Source: Olsenella porci
GTDB taxonomy: Bacteria > Actinomycetota > Coriobacteriia > Coriobacteriales > Atopobiaceae
Reading direction: 5' to 3'
DNA length: 64,000 nt
Assembly: GCF_009695875.1 (NCBI RefSeq)
Contig: NZ_VUNC01000001.1
Span: 124,001 to 188,000, forward strand
Within the stretch, counting starts at the first letter, position 1. Every line of letters begins with the position of its first letter. A model generated the notes under the pieces. That model was not told where the DNA came from, made no database searches, and was given only the letters and a program-made list of their open reading frames with translations. The position numbers and the translations under genes are program-made. Positions 53,219 to 61,570 of the stretch are shown piece by piece.

Positions 53219-53337
53219 TTCGGCTCCTTCCTCGCCTCGCGGCGAACGTGTTGGAGCCGTGCGCACGGCCGGGGGGCGCGTCTCTGCGCTTCCCACTGCA
53301 TCCCACGGTATCGCGCGTGTTTCACCAGTTCAAACGG

Positions 53338-53362
53338 CAAAAAACGCGGACCAGCCCCGCGT
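53338..53362 (-). terminator. minus-strand terminator between the XRE-type gene and the excisionase-like gene
   Basis: ACGCGG/CCGCGT arms with a 7-nt loop are followed on the minus strand by TTTTTTG. It would stop transcripts from int and the XRE-type gene before the replication operon, separating the two transcription units. The rest of 53219-53484 holds no gene and probably contains the replication-operon promoter. Confidence 0.75.
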
Positions 53363-53484
53363 GGTGGGCCATCCGTGGTCCCGTTGGGGGCCAGGTCGCA
53401 TGAAACTCGCCCATCCGCGGGGTCACCTCTCGCTATCGTGGGCGCCTGGCGGGGGCTGGAAAAAACTTTGTGGGATTTGGGGAC

Positions 53485-54348
53485 TCAGGCCAGCGCGTCC
53501 ATGGCGTCTCTGGTCTCGGCGTCGATTCGTGCCAGCAGGGCGTCGAACTTATCCTGGTTCGCCGTCTTGGATGCGTATTCCAGCCCCACCCTCACGACGG
53601 CCAGCGGGTCGCGGTAGTCGCCCCTGAGGCCCAGCAGGTCGCGCCTCAGCCATTCCGCCGCATTCGCGCGGAACCACCTAAGCCAGGCGTCATAGCCGTC
53701 CAGCGCGGCCTCGGTCTCGGGGGTAAAGTCCCCGGTTTCGGGGTCGCAGGATAGGGAGGAGGTGGCTTCATCCCACCTGTCGTACAGCGCCTGCACGTCA
53801 TGGCAAGTGCGGACAAAGCACTTGTGGCCCTGTGCGTCAGTAAGGCGCCATGTCACTATCCCCTCTTCAAATGATGAACTCCCGTCCTCGTAGCAAACGA
53901 AATCCTGATACCACGGCGCGGCCTTCTCGGGGTCCTTGGCCTTGCCCCACCACTCCCTGAGCGTCTCGTACCGCCTGAATGGCTTCGCGCCGCTGCCGTC
54001 CGGGCTGTCCGTGAGGTCGAGCAGGTACCAGACGGATACCCCCAGTATGCGAGCCGCGTGCACGAGTTCGTCGTTCTGTATGCACGTGGCGGCTTGCGAG
54101 CTGCCGGGCGCGCCGTCGAGCCACTTGTCCAGCCTCTTCGCCGATACCCCCATCGCCGCGGCAAACCCGTCTCTCGTCAGCCCCCTGGCTCCTATGGCCT
54201 CGCGCATGTTCATGTGCGGCGCAACGATGTGCCTCACGTCCAGGTCGCCCCATGTGCCCTTGGCGCCCCTCGTCCTGCCTGCCACGTCCCCGCGCCTCCC
54301 TCTTCCGGCCGTGGTGGTGTAGGATACGTGATAGCGGTGCTGCCTCAC
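53485..54348 (-). CDS. XRE-type DNA-binding protein, possible element repressor
   Basis: The longest frame gives 287 residues from a GTG at 54348. The ATG at 54213 or 54207 (MNMREAIGARGLTRD) would start directly at the helix-turn-helix (GFAAAMGVSAKRLDKWLDG) and may be the true start. A long C-terminal part contains many Trp and acidic residues (WDEATSSLSCDPETGDF) and is not recognised. Position next to the integrase fits a regulator of lysogeny or satellite induction; that is inference. Confidence 0.65.
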   Translation of the reverse strand: MRQHRYHVSYTTTAGRGRRGDVAGRTRGAKGTWGDLDVRHIVAPHMNMREAIGARGLTRDGFAAAMGVSAKRLDKWLDGAPGSSQAATCIQNDELVHAARILGVSVWYLLDLTDSPDGSGAKPFRRYETLREWWGKAKDPEKAAPWYQDFVCYEDGSSSFEEGIVTWRLTDAQGHKCFVRTCHDVQALYDRWDEATSSLSCDPETGDFTPETEAALDGYDAWLRWFRANAAEWLRRDLLGLRGDYRDPLAVVRVGLEYASKTANQDKFDALLARIDAETRDAMDALA

Positions 54349-54395
54349 CTGCCACGGCCTGAGGCGGCGCCGCTCTATGTTACCGTCGCGTGCTG

Positions 54396-55679
54396 CTAAA
54401 GACCGGTGCTCGTCATGCCGAATTGGCGGACTTCCCCGCGCCTCGGGGCCTCGCCCATGAACTCGGCGAACCTGTCAGCCGCCGCGCGCCGCGCCGACTC
54501 GTCGGAACTCGCGTAGGTATCCAGCGTCATCGCGCTAGAAGAGTGCCCGAGAATCGCGCTAAGACTCTTGATATCCATTCCGGCCTGAACTGCCAGCGTT
54601 GCGTAGGTGTGTCGCAGGGCGTGGAACACCAGGGGGCGCCCGTTCGAATCCCTCACACCTAGCAGTTCGCGCAGGTGCGCCCACTCGCGCGAGACGCCAG
54701 CGGGGGCGATAACCATACCGTCCAGGTTGCCAAGGACGAAAGATTTGCGCATCTGCTCGGGGGATGGGTAGACCCCGGCGTCCGCCGCCCTCCCCATCAC
54801 GTAGCTACGCCTGTCGCCGAAGGCGCTTTCCAGCGGTGGCGTCATTGGGACGGTGCGGGTGCTGTAACTGTTTTTCGTACCCTTGACGTAAGAGCCGCCG
54901 CCTCCGGCGCCCACGGCCTTGTTGACGTTGAGAGTGTGGTGCGAAACGTCAACGTCTGCCCAGGTGAGGGCGCATATCTCACCAATACGCAAACCAGATA
55001 GCAGGGAGACGCGGGCGGCGCACACGACGCGGGTCTGGGGCATCGCCTCAAGGCTTGCCAGGAGGTCGCGCGCCTGGTCGAGTGTTAGCGCGCTCGGCTG
55101 TTCGCGGTGGTACTTCGGTAGCCGCGCGCCATCACACGGGTTTGATGCAAGCTGCCCGGATTCGACGCCGTACCTGAGGCATTGGCTTAGCGTGCGGAAA
55201 TTCTTTGTCACGGTGCGGGGGGAGAACCCGTTCTCGTTGACCATCGCGGCTACCCATGCCTGAACCTGCTTACGTGTCAGCTCGGTAACTGGCACGTCTC
55301 CCAAGGCCTCGCATATCCGCCTCGCGCTTGTCTCGTAGGTCTGGGCTGTTGACTTCTCAATGCTGTGGGAGGATTCGAGCATCGAAATGTAGCGGTCCAG
55401 ATACTCGCGTACGGTCACGCCGTTGAGGTCGCGCCCGTCCTTCGCCTCCGCCTCCTCCCGGGTCGCCTCGGCTATCAGCTCGTCGCGCCAACGGTTCAGC
55501 GCGCCTATCGCGTGGTTCCTGCCACGGTTCGAACTCTTATCGCAGGGGATATCAGAGCCGTCTTGCTCCTTCAGCGTCCTGCACTTGTGGGTTCGCTTTC
55601 TACTATCGTCCGTCCTCCAAATCTGGCCAACCCACTTACCGTTCGACTTCGTGACGGAACCCTGGCTGTAGGTGACCAT
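54396..55679 (-). CDS. int: tyrosine recombinase (integrase)
   Basis: The protein has 427 residues with three parts. An N-terminal arm-binding domain is seen in SQGSVTKSNGKWVGQIWR. A SAM-like core-binding domain covers about residues 80-180. The catalytic domain has Arg in LLSGLRIGEICAL, Lys region VKGTKNS, HALRHTYATLAV, GHSSSAMTL and the nucleophile Tyr in TLDTYASSDE. It integrates and excises the element at tRNA-Lys. It starts about 185 bp from the right attachment repeat with candidate arm sites between. Confidence 0.95.
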   Translation of the reverse strand: MVTYSQGSVTKSNGKWVGQIWRTDDSRKRTHKCRTLKEQDGSDIPCDKSSNRGRNHAIGALNRWRDELIAEATREEAEAKDGRDLNGVTVREYLDRYISMLESSHSIEKSTAQTYETSARRICEALGDVPVTELTRKQVQAWVAAMVNENGFSPRTVTKNFRTLSQCLRYGVESGQLASNPCDGARLPKYHREQPSALTLDQARDLLASLEAMPQTRVVCAARVSLLSGLRIGEICALTWADVDVSHHTLNVNKAVGAGGGGSYVKGTKNSYSTRTVPMTPPLESAFGDRRSYVMGRAADAGVYPSPEQMRKSFVLGNLDGMVIAPAGVSREWAHLRELLGVRDSNGRPLVFHALRHTYATLAVQAGMDIKSLSAILGHSSSAMTLDTYASSDESARRAAADRFAEFMGEAPRRGEVRQFGMTSTGL

Positions 55680-55705
55680 GTGGCATGCTCCCGTTTCGCG
55701 TTGCC

Positions 55706-55735
55706 TAGTTCATGGATTAGTTCACACTTAGTTCA
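55706..55735 (+). repeat. candidate integrase arm sites, right (three copies)
   Basis: TAGTTCA at 55706, 55718 and 55729 is spaced 12 and 11 bp, identical in spacing and orientation to the left-end triplet. It lies between the int start codon and the right attachment repeat, the usual place for integrase arm sites. Confidence 0.75.
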
Positions 55736-55864
55736 TTCAGTGTGATAACAGCATATCAGTCAAAGACGGTAGAAAACAGTCAACAACAAGAATCAGCAGG
55801 TAGAATGTATTGTTATTTGTAATGCCATTCTTTCGGATGCAGTCGCAAACATCCAGCATAAGAA

Positions 55865-55957
55865 ACTTTTAATCCCAAGGTCATGGGTTCGACCCCCATA
55901 CGACCCACCAGCAAACCAGCAGGTCAGGGGCTATGTGTCCCTGGCCTGTTCTTGTTT
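55865..55957 (+). repeat. attachment site, right copy
   Basis: The repeat copies the tRNA-Lys 3' half and its downstream flank. It lacks the 5' half of the tRNA, so it is not a functional gene. Confidence 0.95.
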
Positions 55958-55958
55958 G

Positions 55959-55988
55959 TGCTTCATGACGTGCTTCAAGGGTGCTTCT
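55959..55988 (+). repeat. diverged arm-site triplet outside the element
   Basis: TGCTTCA at 55959 and 55971 and TGCTTCT at 55982 have the same 12/11 spacing and the same 2-bp offset from the core repeat as the left-end TAGTTCA triplet. This suggests the chromosome to the right holds the remnant end of a related element with a different integrase specificity. Confidence 0.6.
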
Positions 55989-56467
55989 TGAATCCACGAT
56001 TCAATCCGTTTTCAATCCAGGCGGGGCCCAACTGAGTTTATGGATGGCCGTGAGACGGTACATTCAATGACCTACGAAGGTTTTGTTTCGGTGGCCCTAT
56101 AACCCTGGCTGCCATCGCTTTCACAGATGCTCCACATTGCCAGATACCGTGGGGTTGCGGACTTAGTGGGGTCGGGCGATTGCTTGGTGACGATGGGCTT
56201 AGTCACTCGGACCCACCTGCCATCACATCGCCGACGACTGCGCAGGAAAAAACGCGGACGTACACGAGGGATAAAACCACAGGTGAGAGATGCGATGCAA
56301 CCATCAAACGGACAACGGGCGAATTGACGGCGGCCACCTCAAGTCGTGATGGGGCATCGCATCAATCATGTGACAAAGGATGTTGGCGTCTTTCACCCAG
56401 AATCACATGCATGAATGTTTCAAAACGAAATCGTGAGGAATTTCTCACACAGATGCATAACGAAGCC
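55989..56467. other. non-coding stretch between the element and the arginine operon
   Basis: No gene is supported in these 479 bp. Short frames lack ribosome-binding sites. The left part may be decayed mobile DNA (see the arm-site remnant). The right part contains the arginine operon promoter. Confidence 0.5.
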
Positions 56468-56476
56468 TGATATATT
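56468..56476 (+). promoter_or_regulatory. argGH promoter, extended -10
   Basis: TGATATATT is an extended -10 element (TG, one base, then TATATT at 56471-56476), about 57 bp before the leader peptide start. No good -35 box is visible, which is usual for extended -10 promoters. Confidence 0.55.
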
Positions 56477-56532
56477 ACCCGACAACACCACGAGGGTGGA
56501 AAACAAAGCGGATGAGCGGAAGGAGGACGAAG

Positions 56533-56622
56533 ATGACCGCAGCAAAGAGGGATGAGCGACGCCGGGGTGGAATCCGTGATCAGCGACGCCAGTGCGTGTC
56601 GTCTTCAGTCCCACGCGGCTAA
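56533..56622 (+). CDS. arginine-rich leader peptide (argGH attenuation)
   Basis: The 29-residue frame has a strong site GGAGG six bases upstream of the ATG and reads MTAAKRDERRRGGIRDQRRQ and then CVSSSVPRG. Eight residues are Arg, including one CGA-CGC-CGG run (56557-56565) and a CGA-CGC pair (56584-56589). An in-frame ATG at 56512 would give 36 residues. It sits between the promoter and an intrinsic terminator ahead of argG. This is the layout of ribosome-mediated attenuators that sense the product amino acid. Confidence 0.8.
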   Translation: MTAAKRDERRRGGIRDQRRQCVSSSVPRG

Positions 56623-56645
56623 ACGCCACCCATAGGTTGGACTGC

Positions 56646-56677
56646 AAGCGCACCTGGCATCGCCGGGGCGCTTTTTT
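56646..56677 (+). terminator. attenuator terminator with competing antiterminator pairing
   Basis: AAGCGC pairs with GCGCTT, and GGC with GCC around an ATC loop, followed by six T. The left arm (CGCACCTGGC, 56649-56658) can instead pair with GCCAGTGCG inside the leader peptide frame (56588-56596). A ribosome paused at the Arg codons would leave that segment free and prevent termination. A ribosome reaching the stop codon at 56620 would cover it and allow termination. Confidence 0.75.
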
Positions 56678-56766
56678 CATACCCAAGCGAACGAAAACAA
56701 CGGGACAAAGTCCCTGCACCCATAGGCATAGAAATCAAAAATTTAATTAATAAGGGAGTGGTTGAG

Positions 56767-58038
56767 ATGGCGGCAAAGGCAAACGGCAAGGAGAAGGTTG
56801 TCCTGGCATACTCGGGCGGTCTGGACACTTCGGTCATGGTCAAGTGGCTGCAGCTCGAGAAGGGTCTGGATGTCGTTGCCATCTGCGGCAACGTTGGCCA
56901 GGAGTCGCAGGACCTTGGCTGGGTCGAGCAGAAGGCATACGACATGGGTGCCATGTACTCCCAGGCGATTGACATGCGTTCCGAGTATGCGGAGAAGATC
57001 CTGACCAAGGCGATTGCAGCCAACGGCATGTACGAGGACACCTACCCGCTACTCTCGGCACTCTCGCGTCCACTTATCGTGAAGCACCTCGTTGACATCG
57101 CCCACAAGACCGGAGCCTCCTACATTGCTCATGGCTGCACGGGAAAGGGCAACGACCAGGTGCGCTTTGAGACCTGCATCCACGCCCTGGACCCCAGCAT
57201 CAAGATTCTTGCCCCCGTGCGTGAGTGGGACCTCCACACTCGCGAGGAGGAGATGGAGTGGGCGGCCGCGCATGACGTGCCGGTGCCTACGACGGCGGCG
57301 AAGCCCTATTCCATCGACGACAACCTCTGGGGCCGCGCGATCGAGTGCGGCGTGCTGGAGGATCCCTGGAACGAGCCGCCCGAGGACATCTGGACCATGA
57401 CTGCAAGCCCGGAGGAGGCCCCAGACGAGCCCGAGGAAATCGTCGTTGGGTTTGAGGCAGGAAAGCCCGTCTCGCTCAATGGCAAGCCCATGGCGCTGCT
57501 GCCCCTTATCGTGCAGATGAACAAGGTCTGCGGCAAGCATGGCATCGGTCGCATCGACATGATCGAGGACCGGGTGGTGGGCATCAAGAGTCACGAGTGC
57601 TACGAGTGCCCCGCGTCCCTCACGCTCATCAAGATGCATCACTCGCTCGAGACGATGTGCCTGGACGGAGACACGCTCAAGTACAAGCACATGGTTGACC
57701 AGCAGTGGTCGACTACCGTGTACGATGGCCTTTGGTTCTCGCAGCTCAAGCAGGCGCTGGACGCTTTCGTCCAGAACACGCAGAAGTTTGTGACCGGCGA
57801 GGTGAAGGCAAAGCTCTATAAGGGCAGCGCCACGGTCACGGGCGTTAAGAGTGCCTACTCGCTCTACGAATACAGCCTCGCGACCTACGGCGAGGGCGAC
57901 ACCTTCGACCGCACCGCCTCGAAGGGATTCATCGACATCCACAGCCTGCCGGTGAAGACGTGGTCTGGCAAGCAGGGACCCTCCGCCAAGGGCGTGAGCG
58001 AGAAGAGCGATACCCAGGCCCAGCGCCTCTCGGCCTAA
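56767..58038 (+). CDS. argG: argininosuccinate synthase
   Basis: The protein is 423 residues from the ATG at 56767 (AAGGGAG upstream); the GTG at 56758 is too close to the ribosome-binding site. The N-type P-loop AYSGGLDTSVMVKWL and the later YIAHGCTGKGNDQVRFE are characteristic. It joins citrulline and aspartate using ATP, the step before argH. It is preceded by an arginine-rich leader and terminator, and followed by argH 152 bp later. No other arg gene is in the window. Confidence 0.97.
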   Translation: MAAKANGKEKVVLAYSGGLDTSVMVKWLQLEKGLDVVAICGNVGQESQDLGWVEQKAYDMGAMYSQAIDMRSEYAEKILTKAIAANGMYEDTYPLLSALSRPLIVKHLVDIAHKTGASYIAHGCTGKGNDQVRFETCIHALDPSIKILAPVREWDLHTREEEMEWAAAHDVPVPTTAAKPYSIDDNLWGRAIECGVLEDPWNEPPEDIWTMTASPEEAPDEPEEIVVGFEAGKPVSLNGKPMALLPLIVQMNKVCGKHGIGRIDMIEDRVVGIKSHECYECPASLTLIKMHHSLETMCLDGDTLKYKHMVDQQWSTTVYDGLWFSQLKQALDAFVQNTQKFVTGEVKAKLYKGSATVTGVKSAYSLYEYSLATYGEGDTFDRTASKGFIDIHSLPVKTWSGKQGPSAKGVSEKSDTQAQRLSA

Positions 58039-58190
58039 GGGGGATGGGCTGGACACCACTGCCCCTCGACTCGGAATCAGGGCAGCGTTGTCTGGGTGAT
58101 GTTGGGATGGTGGCATGTGCGGGAGGGCATCCCGTGCATGCCACCTGTATGGAACGACGTGTTGCGGCAGACGACAGTGAGGGAGACCAG

Positions 58191-59582
58191 ATGGCTCTTT
58201 GGTCCGGAAGGTTCGAGGGCGGCGTCAGCGAGTTCACTCAAGAGTTTGGGGCATCGCTTCCGCAGGACAAGGCTATGTACGCGCAGGACATCCGGGGATC
58301 CATCGCGCATGCCAAGATGCTGGCGCGGCAGGGCGTCATCTCCCAGGAGGATGCGGAGAAGATCGTTGCTGGCCTCGAGGCAATAAGAAAATCGATGGAT
58401 GCCGGCGAGTTTGAGTGGAACGTCGACGACGAGGACATCCACATGGCGGTGGAGTCCAAGCTCACGAGTGATGTGGGCGAGGCGGGCGCACGACTTCACA
58501 CCGGTCGATCGCGCAACGATCAGGTTGCCCTCGACCTCAGGCTGTACGCAAAGGATCAGATAACGAGCCTGATGGAGGAGAACTGCCGTCTGCGTGCATC
58601 GCTTGTTTCCGCCGCCGAGAAGAACCTGGGCGTCGTGATGCCCGGATACACCCACCTGCAGCACGCGCAGCCTGTGCTTTTCTCCCACCACCTCCTGGCT
58701 TACTTTTGGATGTTGACGCGCGACTTCCACCGGCTGGCCGAGGCCCGCTCCGCCGCGGATGCGAACCCCCTGGGCGCCGCAGCGCTGGCGGGGACCACGT
58801 ACGACCTGGACCGCTTCTACACAACGGAGCTCCTGGGCATGGACCATCCCATTCCCAACTCGATGGATGCGGTCTCGGACCGCGATTACCTGCTGGACCT
58901 CCTCTATGCATGCAGCGTGAGCATGATGCACCTCTCGCGTCTGTGCGAGGAGATCATCCTCTGGTCGTCGACAGAGTTCTCGTTCATCACGCTCTCCGAC
59001 TCGTACTCCACGGGGTCGTCGATCATGCCGCAGAAGAAGAACCCCGACTTTGCTGAGCTCACCCGTGGCAAGATGGGGCGGGTGGTTGGTGACCTCGTGT
59101 CTCTGCTCGTCACCATGAAGGGATTGCCCCTTGCCTACAACAAGGACCTCCAGGAGTGCAAGGAGGGGCCAATGGATGCCGCGCGCACGCTCGGCGATTG
59201 CATGACCTGTATGCGCGGGATGGTGGACACCTGGGAGGTGCACCCCCAGACCATGCTCGAGCAGGCCAGCAAGGGCTTCACCGCGGCAACGGACGTGGCG
59301 GACTACCTCGCGAAGAGGGGAATGCCCTTTCGCCAGGCGCATGAGGTCGTGGGCAGGCTCGTGCTGTACTGCGAGCAGCATGGGAAGGGGTTGGAGGACC
59401 TGACCCCCGAGGAGTTTAGGCAGGCGTCGCCGCTGTTTGGCAACGACATCGCGAAGGACCTGGACCCCGCCGGCATCGCCCGGGCACGCAACACCTACGG
59501 CGGGACGGGCGACGAGGCAGTGAGGGTCCAGATGGGCGAGGCAAAGGCGGCGCTCGAGAGGGACGAGTCCACCCTTGGGTAG
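58191..59582 (+). CDS. argH: argininosuccinate lyase
   Basis: The protein has 463 residues from the ATG at 58191 (GAGGGAG upstream). The fumarase-superfamily signature GSSIMPQKKNPD is present, with TGRSRNDQVALDLRL and MPGYTHLQHAQP. It splits argininosuccinate to arginine and fumarate. A longer in-frame start overlapping argG is rejected. Co-transcription with argG is likely. Confidence 0.97.
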   Translation: MALWSGRFEGGVSEFTQEFGASLPQDKAMYAQDIRGSIAHAKMLARQGVISQEDAEKIVAGLEAIRKSMDAGEFEWNVDDEDIHMAVESKLTSDVGEAGARLHTGRSRNDQVALDLRLYAKDQITSLMEENCRLRASLVSAAEKNLGVVMPGYTHLQHAQPVLFSHHLLAYFWMLTRDFHRLAEARSAADANPLGAAALAGTTYDLDRFYTTELLGMDHPIPNSMDAVSDRDYLLDLLYACSVSMMHLSRLCEEIILWSSTEFSFITLSDSYSTGSSIMPQKKNPDFAELTRGKMGRVVGDLVSLLVTMKGLPLAYNKDLQECKEGPMDAARTLGDCMTCMRGMVDTWEVHPQTMLEQASKGFTAATDVADYLAKRGMPFRQAHEVVGRLVLYCEQHGKGLEDLTPEEFRQASPLFGNDIAKDLDPAGIARARNTYGGTGDEAVRVQMGEAKAALERDESTLG

Positions 59583-59819
59583 CGATGTTCCCCAGGGGAG
59601 AGAAGCCGCTCGCGATGGCGGGGCTACTGGGCGTCGGCCGTCCGGTTGTCCCCGTTTCTCGTGACGCCTTTGGAGGCAGGATCGGTTGCCCCTCTCGCGC
59701 GGGCATGACTTTTGGCCGTGCTTGCTGGTGCATCGTGTGGTCGCGGGCCCGTTGCCCAAGTCCCTCTCACCCAGCGCGCTAGAATCGTGCTTGCAGGCAA
59801 CCTCGTGAAAGGAACGAGC

Positions 59820-61166
59820 ATGATCGACCGCTATACCCGCCCCGAGATGGGCCACATCTTCTCGCTGGAGAACAAGTACGCCATCTGGCAGGAGATCGAG
59901 GTGCTTGCCTGCGAGGCGGAGGCCGAGCTGGGCAAGAGCGGCATCACCAAGGAGGAGGCCAAGTGGATTCGCGAGCACGCCGCCTTCAACAAGGAGGAGG
60001 TCGACAAGATCGAGGCCGTGACCAACCACGACGTCATCGCCTTCCTCACCAACATGGGCAGCTACATTGACAAGGATGTGCCAGAGGGGCAGCCCAAGCC
60101 AAGCCGTTGGGTCCACTACGGCATGACCAGCTCGGACCTGGGGGACACCGCCCTGTGCTACCAGCTCACGCAGGCTACCGACCTCCTCATCGAGGACTGC
60201 CAGAGGCTCGGCGAGATCTGCAAGCGCCGCGCCTTTGAGGAGAGAAACACCCTCTGCGTCGGACGCACCCACGGCATTCACGCCGAGCCCATGACGTTTG
60301 GGATGAAGTTCGGCAGCTGGGCCTGGGAGCTCAAGCGTGACCTTGACCGTCTGAGGGACGCCCGCAAGAACGTTGCGTTTGGCGCCATCAGCGGTGCGGT
60401 GGGAACCTACTCCAGCATCGACCCGTTTGTGGAGCAATACGTTTGCGAGCACCTTGGCCTGCAGGGTGACCCCCTCTCGACGCAGGTCATCAGCAGAGAT
60501 CACCATGCCTACCTGGCAGGAGTGCTCGCCACGACCGCCGCGACCTGCGAGCGCATCGCGACCGAGATCCGCAACCTCCAGCGCACCGACACCCTCGAGG
60601 TCGAAGAGCCCTTCAAGAAGGGCCAGAAGGGGTCCAGTGCCATGCCACACAAGCGCAACCCCATCACGATGGAGAAGGTCTGCGGTCTCTCTCGCGTCGT
60701 TAAGGCCAACGCCCAGGTCGCCTTTGACAACGTCGCCCTGTGGCACGAGCGCGACATCAGCCACAGCTCCGCCGAGCGCGTTGCCCAGGCGGACAGCTTC
60801 ATCGCGCTCGACCACATGTTCCAGTGCCTCATCCGCGTGGTGGACGGCCTCATCCTCTACCCCGAGAGCATGAAGGCCAACCTCAACCGCACCCGCGGGC
60901 TCATCTACAGCAGCAAGGTCCTCCTCGCCCTGGTGGACACGGGTATCACACGCGAGCAGGCCTACGCCATCGTGCAGCGCGACGCCATGGCTACCTGGCA
61001 CGACGTCCAGCAGGTGAAGCCCGGTCCCACCTTTGAGGAGAGGCTCGAGGCGGATCCCGAGTGCACGCTTACCAAGGAGCAGCTTGACACTATCTTCGAT
61101 CCCTGGGACTTCCTCACGCGCATCGACCTCGTGTTTGACCGCCTCGAGAAGCTGAGCTTCGACTAG
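59820..61166 (+). CDS. purB: adenylosuccinate lyase
   Basis: The protein has 448 residues from the ATG at 59820 (GAAAGGAACGAG upstream). The signature GSSAMPHKRNPI and HYGMTSSDLGDTAL are typical of PurB. It acts twice in purine synthesis, releasing fumarate from SAICAR and adenylosuccinate. It belongs to the same superfamily as the upstream argH. The 237-bp gap (59583-59819) probably contains its promoter and shows no other gene. Confidence 0.96.
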   Translation: MIDRYTRPEMGHIFSLENKYAIWQEIEVLACEAEAELGKSGITKEEAKWIREHAAFNKEEVDKIEAVTNHDVIAFLTNMGSYIDKDVPEGQPKPSRWVHYGMTSSDLGDTALCYQLTQATDLLIEDCQRLGEICKRRAFEERNTLCVGRTHGIHAEPMTFGMKFGSWAWELKRDLDRLRDARKNVAFGAISGAVGTYSSIDPFVEQYVCEHLGLQGDPLSTQVISRDHHAYLAGVLATTAATCERIATEIRNLQRTDTLEVEEPFKKGQKGSSAMPHKRNPITMEKVCGLSRVVKANAQVAFDNVALWHERDISHSSAERVAQADSFIALDHMFQCLIRVVDGLILYPESMKANLNRTRGLIYSSKVLLALVDTGITREQAYAIVQRDAMATWHDVQQVKPGPTFEERLEADPECTLTKEQLDTIFDPWDFLTRIDLVFDRLEKLSFD

Positions 61167-61283
61167 CAGGCGCATTCCCTGCTGCCCGATGGGGCGTGCA
61201 GCCGACGCGAGTCATACGGGGGATGTGGCGGGCAGGTCTCGCCGCATCCCCTTGGGTATACTCGACGGGACGAAAGGTGATTC

Positions 61284-61562
61284 ATGTTCGAATACGACTA
61301 CACCCCTCATGGGGTCTGCTCCCAGAACATTCACGTCGAGCTCAGCGACGATGGGAGGACCATCGAGTCCGTTGGCTTCATTGGCGGATGCAACGGCAAC
61401 CTCAAGGCGATCGGCAAGCTCGTCTCGGGCATGGCGGTCGAGGACGTGGTGAGCCTTCTTGCGGGTAACACCTGCGGGCTCAGGCCCACCAGCTGTGCGG
61501 ACCAGATGACCATCGCACTCACGGAGGCTCAGCGCGAACTTGCGGCCCAGAGGGTCGAGTAG
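61284..61562 (+). CDS. TSCPD-domain protein
   Basis: The 92-residue protein matches the small TIGR03905-type TSCPD family: GVCSQNIHVEL, FIGGCNGNLKAIGKLVSGM and LAGNTCGLRPTSCADQM. The same domain occurs at the C-terminus of class II ribonucleotide reductases. The role of the stand-alone form is unknown. GAAAGG precedes the ATG. Confidence 0.88.
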   Translation: MFEYDYTPHGVCSQNIHVELSDDGRTIESVGFIGGCNGNLKAIGKLVSGMAVEDVVSLLAGNTCGLRPTSCADQMTIALTEAQRELAAQRVE

Positions 61563-61570
61563 GGACGTCG

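Larger units (their letters stand above)
47974..55957. mobile_element. integrated satellite-like element in tRNA-Lys
   Basis: About 7.9 kb are bounded by 93-bp direct repeats that begin in the tRNA-Lys anticodon arm. Genes: one membrane-anchored cargo protein (+), then on the minus strand an integrase, an XRE-type protein, an excisionase-like protein, a small Cys-rich protein and a primase/VapE-type helicase. Iterons around an AT-rich stretch look like an origin. No capsid, portal, terminase, relaxase or secretion genes are visible. This fits a phage satellite (PICI-like) or a minimal integrative replicon better than a complete prophage or conjugative element. Confidence 0.85.

Noticed and set aside
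55989-56460. Possible gene remnants between attR and argG
   Set aside because: Frames are short and interrupted. I can only infer decayed mobile DNA from the arm-like triplet.
56555-56620. T-box-like sequence (GGGGTGGAATCCGTG) before argG
   Set aside because: It lacks the conserved T-box core and a plausible stem I of normal length. The same bases are explained as codons of the Arg-rich leader peptide.
58077-61175. Minus-strand open frame of 1032 codons opposite argH and purB
   Set aside because: It is a GC-rich shadow of two well-supported genes with family signatures. The residue pattern is the typical mirror of biased third positions.
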